A DNA stretch of 52,536 bases from Pseudomonadota bacterium (GTDB lineage Bacteria > Myxococcota_A > UBA796 > UBA9615): assembly GCA_024229515.1 (NCBI GenBank), contig JAAESI010000164.1:1-52536 (forward strand), written 5' to 3'. The notes under the pieces are model-generated. The model ran no database searches. It saw only the letters and a program-made list of their open reading frames with translations, and had not been told where the DNA came from. How positions within the stretch are numbered: the first letter of the stretch is position 1; every line of letters begins with the position of its first letter. The position numbers and the translations under genes are program-made. This document shows positions 10,701-17,500 of this stretch, in pieces.

Positions 10701-11535
10701 CGTCGCCATGGGCGAGGGCATCGTCCAGCCGCTTGAGGAGGAAGATGCCGGCCCCCTCCCCCACCACGAGGCCGTCGCCCCGGGCATCGAACGGGCTGCA
10801 GGTACCGGTGGGCGACAGGGCGTGCAGCTGGCTGAAGCCGAGGTTCGTGTAGAGGCAATCGGCGCGGTTGACGCCACCGGCGAGCACGGCGTCGACGCGG
10901 CCCGCCCGCAGGTCCTCGCAGGCGAGGTGCAGCGCGTACAGCGAGCTCGCGCAGGCCGCATCCAGGGTGTAAGTGCCGCCGCCGAGGCCCAGCCCCTGCG
11001 CCAGCAGCGCGGCGGGGAGGCCAGTGACGTAGCGGTTGCGCGGGTCCGTCCCCAGATCTTCGTCGCTGGCGGCGGGCACGACCGCGCCGGTGACGCGCTC
11101 GTGCAGGGGCTGGCCGAGCACCTCGCGGGTCAGCCGGGAGCTCGTCTCCGTGGGCAGTGCGATGTTGGCCAGGACCACCGAGACGCGGTCCCGGTCGAGG
11201 CCCTCGGTCGCCGCTCCGTTCCACGCGTCGGTGCCGACCCGGAGGACCAGCCGAACGAGCGGGTCGAGCCGATCGACGTCCGCATCCCCCAGGTCCAGGT
11301 CCGCGGCCGAGCCCAGATCGAAGTCGTCCAGGAAGCAGGCCCGGCTGGTCAGCACACGCCCCGGCGGCGCGGGTGCGGGGGCCAGTAGGTCGGCGGCAGC
11401 GGTCGGCCAGCGGTCGGGCGGGACCTCGACCGCGGTGCTCCGCGCCTCTGCGATCAATCGCCAGAACGCATCGAGGTCCGGGGCTCCGGGGAAGAGCCCC
11501 GCCATCGAGACGACGGCGATCGGCGAGCGAGGCAC
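4786..11535 (-). CDS. pfaC: PUFA synthase subunit PfaC: KS-CLF-AT-(DH)n
   Basis: This 2249-residue megasynthase subunit starts at a GTG 9 nt after the upstream pfa gene. Domains in order: ketosynthase (1-450) with Cys195 in LDAACASSL and HGTGTP downstream; chain-length-factor KS-like domain (about 465-900) in which the active-site region reads FAVSSEEAS, so the cysteine is lost; acyltransferase (about 1000-1330) with Ser1088 in GYSLGES. A low-complexity linker (about 1365-1450) follows, then four FabA-like hotdog units. Units 2 and 4 keep a likely catalytic His before MPG or IPG (CHFVDDMVMPG near 1750, AHFFQDPVIPG near 2145). Units 1 and 3 lack it, so they probably pair as two dehydratase/isomerases. 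This resembles myxobacterial Pfa3 without its C-terminal AGPAT. The linker carries a 13-nt C run and two inverted 8-bp repeat arrays, described separately. Confidence 0.92.
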   Translation of the reverse strand: MPRSPIAVVSMAGLFPGAPDLDAFWRLIAEARSTAVEVPPDRWPTAAADLLAPAPAPPGRVLTSRACFLDDFDLGSAADLDLGDADVDRLDPLVRLVLRVGTDAWNGAATEGLDRDRVSVVLANIALPTETSSRLTREVLGQPLHERVTGAVVPAASDEDLGTDPRNRYVTGLPAALLAQGLGLGGGTYTLDAACASSLYALHLACEDLRAGRVDAVLAGGVNRADCLYTNLGFSQLHALSPTGTCSPFDARGDGLVVGEGAGIFLLKRLDDALAHGDEIAGLIAAVGLANDVGGSLLAPDSEGQTRAMASAYGQAGWSPAEVDLVECHGTGTPAGDRTELASISAMFGDSPAVIGSVKSNVGHLLTGAAAAGFMKVLLALKHGTLPPTANFDPATALPELAAGPLEVLDAPRPWADPGRPRRAAVSAFGFGGIDAHLLVEEWRGPDEGIAVLRDPPAPEAEPIAIVGLAARFGSLNSTDAFTRAALDGTSAVGPRPADRWKGVEDSAWFRRTAGDLVDLPGAYVERVDVEIGRFRIAPNEVPGTLPQQLLMLQTAADAVEDCTAALGDSLRTGVIVGLGLDLETTSFHLAWSLHPWARRQAEALGIDLNDAQLRDWTEALEQAAGPLLDRTRTMGALGSIAASRVARELKLGGPSFAVSSEEASGLRSLEVAARMLQRGETDAMIAGAVDLAGDVRAVLGTDRLRPWSRTGTARPLDHRADGPVPGEGAAAVVLKRLSDATRDGDRVYAVVQGIGSAASWDDAIARAWTEVGAEPSSAGLFEAAAGGDPDADASEVQSIAHAVSSGPVEHPRHALAAVRSVVGDPGAAGGMASLVRAALALHHKTLPATAGFEAGADIPAWEASGLHALPTRQAWIHDSSDGPRRAGVSGAALDGNRMHAVLEGVDSTSAPMGPRPAGIVVANRDELDALRAFLREHAGVGVEEAAARWYRRRGDAGAEAFAGESVEALLQRIERPGVPVPKVEGEVAWVFPGSGTHYVGMGASLLAASPALHDELEGQTGLLASQLSSDGFTPWRADWTAGWEADAEAELEADARRIIFGQVAHGITVGTALRQLGVNPAAVIGYSLGESAGLFASRGWRERDLMYRRVLDSRLFVDQLVGACTVAREVYGTDTPDWIAVVVDRPAQEVRAALTGNSRLLIVNAPNECVIGGPRSDIEAVTEALGATASVPLVGVPTVHSDVLDPVADAYRELHVLPVTPPEGVRYYSGNAGASYELTSEAAADSVHANATAGLDWSKTIEQAYADGVRVFVEGGPQGTCCRMIDRILGDRPHVAVAACQRGVDGWLALLRCAAKLVRAGVAIDLEGIYGEDSGVWMRRERSTKPVVPVTVGGRVDAPVPAVPRGSGRPELAGKLGNWETGKPDEGREAGVVSAVAGLVTGAMAAATATTAAHGEYLAFASQGQQLADSLAQTILALSRPPPPSFPVSQFPSEARPTTAPPFMDRAACMEFAIGSIANVLGPDFAPADTYPTRVRLPDEPLMLVDRILEVVGEPRSMTGGTCVTEHDVLPNAWYLDGGRAPTCISVEAGQADLFLSGYLGIDLETKGERVYRLLDAQVTFHRDLPRVGETIRYDIAIDRFIRQGSTWLFFFRFEGWIGDEHLITMEDGCAGFFSHEQLHGGRGLVEDDPDQIPPRRPGCTPYTPLVEVTATTLDDDQVQALRTGHLEAAFGPAFAGRHLAPELRLPGGKMTLVHRVNELDPTGGNYGLGRITAETDVEPTAWYLTCHFVDDMVMPGTLMYEGCAHTLRILLLRMGWTLDDLQGTDVHYAPVEGESSALRCRGQVLDTTKTLTYQLDLKEIGYDPEPYVLADAVMFADGRKIVRFLNVAYRLAGADEAMLTQGWGRPPAPRAPAYNSEQLIAYCEGAPSDCFGPAFAKFDDGTRLARLPRDPFRFLDRVNSIGYEPLGMKPSHDWTVAEWDVDPDAWFFAAAKTKSIPFAVLLEAALQPCGFVSCAIGSPLHGDGLYYRNLGGTATMHFEPRNDIGTLTARARLDSHSEAGGMMLQRFTMDLHADGRLLYSGTTEFGFFPPAAMRDQVGIRGAFRWSPEVDGQPLPLTLTGPADPDAAAAIGSDVSEALTLPAPVWTMVDAVDQYLPEGGLKGLGFVRGSLTVDPDAWYFRAHFFQDPVIPGSLGLESFMQLLQAAALERWPELTATHRFEPVAVGRAHTWQYRGQVVPTQGHVQVDCWIDSVEEGDEPVLTGSGLLSVDGRDIYSMKGFGLRLVRVG
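7175..7198. repeat. Three tandem copies of CTGGGAAA
   Basis: Three perfect copies of an 8-bp unit lie in the pfaC linker and encode an FPVSQFPS-type octapeptide on the coding strand. The array abuts the 13-nt G run at 7201-7213 and is inverted relative to the array at 7384-7415. The unit has no stop codon in any of the six frames, so copies can be inserted into genes without truncating them as long as the copy number is a multiple of three. Confidence 0.9.
7201..7213. repeat. 13-nt homopolymer (poly-C in the pfaC coding strand)
   Basis: An uninterrupted run of 13 G on the plus strand is read as CCC codons for prolines near residues 1441-1445 of PfaC. It is the longest homopolymer noticed in the window. 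Runs of this length are prone to slipped-strand errors, and a one-base change would truncate PfaC before all the dehydratase units. Confidence 0.9.
7384..7415. repeat. Four tandem copies of TTTCCCAG, inverted partner of 7175-7198
   Basis: Four perfect copies of the 8-bp unit encode an LGNWETGK-type octapeptide in PfaC. With the 7175-7198 array they form an inverted pair around about 185 bp that codes for an alanine-rich linker. The arrays could pair as a hairpin of about 24 bp or serve as sites for recombinational inversion. Confidence 0.9.
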
Positions 11536-11544
11536 GGCGGGGCC

Positions 11545-14500
11545 TCAGGCGGTAGCGGCGTCGTTGCCGAAGGCCGGCACCAGCGACTCGCTGACGGTGC
11601 AGCGCACGCCCTCCATGCGGGCGACGAGGGTGCCATCGGCGTTGTCGACGAGGTCGACGTCGAAGTCGACGTTGGCACCTTCGCCGGCGCTCACGGTGAA
11701 GTGCCCCCGCACCCCCGCAGCCGGCCAGCGGTCGCGGAACTGCACGAAGCGCCCGACGCGGTTGGGCAGGCAGGGCGAGCCGCGCTGCTCCCAGCACCAC
11801 AGGATCATCGACTGCAGGGCGCCGTCGACGGCCAGCGGGTCGGTCGTCCAGTCACCGCGCTCGCCGATGATCCACTCGGACGGCTTGGGCGCCGCCTTCA
11901 GGTCGGCGTCCATCGACGAGTCGGACATGCCGCCGATCTGCTCGATGGCGCGGAACCGGCGCCCGTGGAAGAGGCGGCGGCTGTAGGACTCGTCCACCGA
12001 CAACGAGTAGGCCGTAAGGCCCCCGTTGGTGACGCGGGCATCCGGCGCGGGCTGGCGGTCGCCCACGAGCACGGTGGCGCGGGCGCGAACCCGGCCGTCC
12101 GAATCGTGAAGCTCGGCGTTGAAACGTCCCTCGCCATCAGCCGCGAGCGCGACGGCGGCGCCGATCGGGCCGTGGTCGAGCACGATCCCCTGCAGGACCT
12201 GCAGCCCCTCCACGGCGAGCACTTCGCGACCCGGCGCGGCCCGCTTGGCCGCCGCGGCGAACCACTCGAGCATCATCGCCATCGGCACCACGGGGCTCCC
12301 CGAGAGCTGGTGGTCGGACAGGTACAGGTGCGTGGCGGGGTCGAGTTCGAGCTGCTCGGTCGTGCTCGCGGGAGCGGCTTCGGACACCGACTCGGCGAGG
12401 CCGACCCCGATGAGCGACTCGGAGGCTGCTCCGGTGGCGAGGATCTCGTCCACGAAGTGCTGCGCGCCGGCCTCGATCCCGATGAGGCCGATCCCCTCAC
12501 GCTGGAACTCACGCTTCAGCGCGGGCGTGACCATGCCGCCCTCCCACGGGCCCCAGTCCAACGCGGCGAACCGGGTGTCGGGGTGGGCGGCCGCACCGTG
12601 GGCCATCGCCGCGGCGAGCACCTCGTTGGCCATCGCGTAGTCGACCTGGCCGCGCCGTCCGAAGCGGCCGCTGACCGACGTGAAACAGGCGAAGAAGCGG
12701 AGCGTGTCGGACGCGGTCGCGGCCTGCAGGGCGGCGAGGCCGGCGACCTTGGTGTCGAACACCGCGTCGAACTGCTCGGCCGTCTTGTCGACGATGGTGC
12801 GATCTCGGAGCACGCCGGCGCCGTGAACCACGCCCACGATCGGGCCCAACTCGGAGCGGGCCTCGTCCACCGCGGCGGTGACCGCGGCGGGGTCGCGCAC
12901 GTCGACGGAGCGGTACAGGACCCGGCTCCCGGCGGCCTCGAGCCGCGCCAGCGTGCCTCGAATCTCGCGGTCGGCGAGGGCCCGCTTGCAGGCCTCCCCG
13001 AGGGCTCGGGGGCTGGGCCGGGAGTCCGCGAAGGCGTGGGCGAGCAGCGCACGCTTGACCTCCGCTTCGGTGGTCGCGTCAGTCAGGTAGGCGGGCTCGG
13101 CCTCGGGCGCCGGGGATCGACCCAGGAGCAGCAGCGAGACGCCGGTCCGCTCGGCGAGCGCCGCGGCGCACCCAGCGGTCACCCCTCGCGCGCCCCCGGT
13201 CACAACGGCGGTGCCGCCCGACCAGTCGGCGGCAGCCTCGGTGGGGAGGTTGGCGCGAACCAGGTCCAGCAGCCAGCGGCCGTCCGCGGCGAGGCCCACT
13301 TCGACGGCTCCGCCGGAGTCCGCCAGCTCACCGGCGAGGGCCGCGGCGGCGTCCGCCGGGGCAAGGTCGGGATCGATGTCGACGGCGAGCGCGCGCACCT
13401 CAGGCCACTCCTGGGCGGCGGTCTTGATGAGGCCGAACAAGCCGCCCTGGACGGGGTCGGACCAGCCGGAACCGCCGAGGCCGAAGCGGCCGTCGCGGGT
13501 GGTGACGCCGACCAGCGCTCCGCCGCAGTCCCGCAGGCGTGCAGCGAGGGCGCGGACGAGGGCGAACGCCTCCTTGAGGGCCTGCTCCGGATCGGCCGAC
13601 GCCGAGGTCAGCACCAACGCCCCGCAGGGTCCGTCGGGCAAGCCTCCGTTGGACTCCGAACGGTTCACGAGGCGCCCGTTGAGGGTCGTCGAGATCGCCT
13701 CGGCCAGCTCGGTGCCGTCATCGACGACCCAGACGTCCTTGAGCGTCGAGGGGCCCGACCGCAGCGAACCTGCCGCGCGGGCGCGCACGTCCCAGCGCTC
13801 GGGACGAACCGCCGGAACGGGCGCCGGTTCCGCGGCGGGTGCGGGAGCGCTGGCGGGGGGCGCGGCAGGAGCTTCGTCACCGGCTCTGCCCACGAACTGG
13901 GCGACCTGCCGGAGGGTGCGCAGCTTGCTCAGTTCCTCCGGCTCGACCTGCGGGGCGTTCGGCATCCGCTCGGTGAAGAGCGACAGGATCTCGACCCGCT
14001 TGATCGAGTCGATCCCCAGGTCCGATTCCATGTCCATGTCGAGGTCGATCATGTCCTCGGGGTACCCGGTGGACTCCGACACGACCGTGATCAACGTGGG
14101 CACCACCCCGGCCGACGGGGCCGCGGGCGTAGCGGAGGCGGGGGGGGCGGGGACGGCCGCGGGCGACTCATCGACGTCACCGCCGCCCACGAACTCCGCG
14201 ACCTCGCGCAACGTGCGGAGCTTGCCGAGCGCCTCGGGCTCGACCTGGCGCACGCCGGGCATGCGGTCGGTGAACAGCGACAGGATCTCGACCCGCTTGA
14301 TCGAGTCGATCCCCAGGTCCGACTCCATGTCCATGTCGAGGTCAATCATGTCGACGGGGTAGCCGGTGGACTCTGACACCACGGTCAGCAGCGTGGGCAC
14401 CAGCTGCACCGTCGGAGCGGCCGGCGCGGGGGTGGGCGCGACGGCCGGGGCGGGGGTCGTGGAGACGACCGGGGCGGGGGTCGGGACGGGAGCGGCGACG

Positions 14501-17500
14501 GGGGCCGGAACCGGGGCGGCGGAGGTCGGCGCGGCGGGGGGCACGTAGGCGGGGGCCGCGGGGGGCGCGACGAAGGTCGGCATCGCGATGGCCGCGGGAT
14601 CGCCCCCGAGGGCCTGTTCGACGAGCCTCTGCTGGCCGGCGATGAGCTGCTGCAGGCTCTGCTGCGCCGCCTGCTGGCCCTGAAGGAACTGCTGGTGGAT
14701 GGATGCGGTCTGCTGCTGCATGGACTGCAGCGCCAGCAACGTGTGCTGGGCCGTCGCGAGCGCCTGACCCAGCACCGAAGCATCGGCGGGGGCGGGCACT
14801 GCGACAGCGGGCAACGTGGGGGGAACAGGGCGGTCCGAAGACGACATCGCGGGCTCCGGGGAGTGCGGGGCAAGGACTCTCGGCGGGGCCGACAGCGGTG
14901 CGGAAGCGGGAAGCGGCGGGGCCGCGGGGAGGTTGCGGGGGGCGGCGATCGGCAGGGCCGGCCGCTGCTTGCCCTTGAGGTTGGCGCCGGTGAGCGGCAC
15001 GACCATGCGGGGGGTTCGGACCGGCCGGAGGGCGAGGTCCTGCCAGGGGCGCAGGTCGACGTCGCGGCCCTCGGCGGCGAGCCGGGCGAGCACGTCGGCG
15101 AAGTCCTGCAGGCCACGTCGGCCCAACGAGGCATCGGTGGCGTACGCGGCGTGGTCTCGGTCCCCGAGGATGCGACCGACCATGCCGGTCAGCGCGGCCT
15201 TCGGGCCGACCTCCACGAACGTTCGGACGCCGGCCGCGTGCATGCCCTCGATGAGCTCGACGAAGCGGACCGGGGAGGCCAGCTGATCGGCCAGCAGTGT
15301 GCGGGCGGCGGCCGGCTCCGCGGGGTACGGGGCGGCGGAAGCGCAAGCGTGGACATCGACGAGACCGGGGCCGAACGACGCCGACTCCAGCGCGGCCGCG
15401 AGGCCGTCCCGAGCGTCCGCGACGAGCTTGCTGTGGAACGCCGCCGCCACGTCGAGGCGGCGGGTGCGGAGGCCTGCGTCGGCGCACGCCGCTTCGGCCG
15501 CGTCGATGGCATCCCGGCTCCCCGAGAGCACGCCCTGCTGGGGGGTGTTCCGGTTGGCGAGGACCACGTCCAGGGTGCCGTCGGCGAGCACCGCCTCGAT
15601 GTCGGCCAGCGGGGCCAAGACGGCGAGCATCGTGCCGCGATCCGAGCCGTCTCCAGCCATCAGTCGGCCCCGCTCGCGTGACAGCGTCATCAGCTCCCGT
15701 CGGTCCAGGCGGCCGGCGGCGTGCAGCGCGACGAGTTCGCCGTAGCTGTGACCGGCGGTCGCGTCGGCGCGCACCCCGAAGCGTCCCAGCAGCTCGAACA
15801 TCGCCGCTTCCACCAGGCCGAGGGCCGGCTGGGCGGTGTCGGTGGCGGTCAGCGCAGCGGCCGCGGCGGCGCGCTCGTCGGCATCGAAGGTCGGCGGCGG
15901 CACGATGCGCGCGGCGAGCTCGGGCTCGGCAGACAGCGCCTCCAGTAGCTCGGGGAACAGGGTTGACAGCTCCGCCCCCATGCCGACGTACTGCGATCCC
16001 TGGCCGGGGAACAGCAGGCCCAGGCCTCCGTCGGCGGCGCCCACTCCGTGGTGCACTCCGGGGCGGCTCCAGGCCGCGGACGGCTCGGCCGCGAGGCCAG
16101 TGCGAGCGGACGCGACGGACGCGTCGAGGTCACCGCCCACGACCACCAGCACGAGCCGGTGGGGCGCATCGGTCCGGAAGCTCCGGCGGGCCCGCTGGGC
16201 CGCGTGCGCCAGGGGCAGCTCACCCAACCCGTCGAGGGCCGCGGACAGCTCCGAGGCCGACGCTCCGTGCAGCGGGACCAGCTCGACGGCTCCGTCCCAC
16301 GCCGGGTCGGTGCGGTGCGGTCGGTACTCCTCCAACACCACGTGGTAGTCGGAGCCGCCGAAGCCGAACGAGCTGATGCCCGCGCGGCGGGGATGGTCGG
16401 GCGAGGCGACCCAGGGGCGGGTCTCCGTCGAGAGGTAGAAGGGGCTGGAGGCGAGGTCCAGCTTGCTGCTGGGCGTCTCCACCTTCAGCGTCGCCGGCAG
16501 CACCTTGTGGTGCAGCGCGAGCGCCCCCTTGATGAGTCCCGCGGCCCCCGCGGCGGCCTTCGTGTGGCCGATCTGCGACTTGATCGAGCCCAGGGCGCAC
16601 CAACCGATCTCATCGGAGGCGTCCCGGTAGACCTCGTTCAAGGCGGTGAACTCGCACAGGTCGCCGGCACGCGTTCCCGTGCCGTGCGCCTCCACCAACT
16701 CGATGCTGCGGGCGCTGACCCCGGCCACATCGAGGGCGTCGCGGAGGGCGCGAGCCTGGCCCGAGGGGCGGGGGGCGTAGATGCTCTTGGCGCGTCCGTC
16801 GCTGGAGGTGCCGACCCCACGCATCACGGCGTAGACGGTGTCGCCGTCGCGCTCGGCGTCGGCCAGCCGCTTCAGCACGACCATGCCGATCCCCTCGCCG
16901 AGGATCGTGCCGTCCGCGTTATCGGCGAACGGCCGCGCGTCCCCCGTCGCCGACAGCGCCGGGGTCTTGCTGAAGCACATGTGCATGAAGATGTCGTTGA
17001 GCGTGTCGGCGCCGCCGCAGACGACCATGCCGCTGCGGTGGGTGATCAGCTCCATGACGCCCAGATGCAGCGCCGCGAGGCTGCTGGCGCACGCCGCGTC
17101 CGTCACGCAGTTGGTGCCGCCGAGGTCGAACCGGTTGGCGATGCGGCCTGCGACCACGTTTCCGAGGAGGCCCGGGAAGCTGCTCTCCTGCCACTGCACG
17201 TAGCTGCGGCCGATTCCCTCGACCACCTCGGACGCCTTGGCGTCGTCGATGCCCGCCTCCCGCAGCGCACGCCACCAGTGGGGGTGCCCCAGGCGCGCGC
17301 CGAGCGAGATGACCAGCTCCTGCGTGCCCGTGATCCCGAGGATCACCGACGTCTTGCTGCGATCCCACTCCCCGTCCGGGTCGTAGCCGGCGTCCTGCAG
17401 GGCCGCCTTGGCGGCGACCAGCGACAGCAGCTGGCAGGTGTCGGTCGCCTCCAGCGTGTTGGGGGGGATGCCGAACTCGGTCGGGTCGAAGTCGTAGGGC

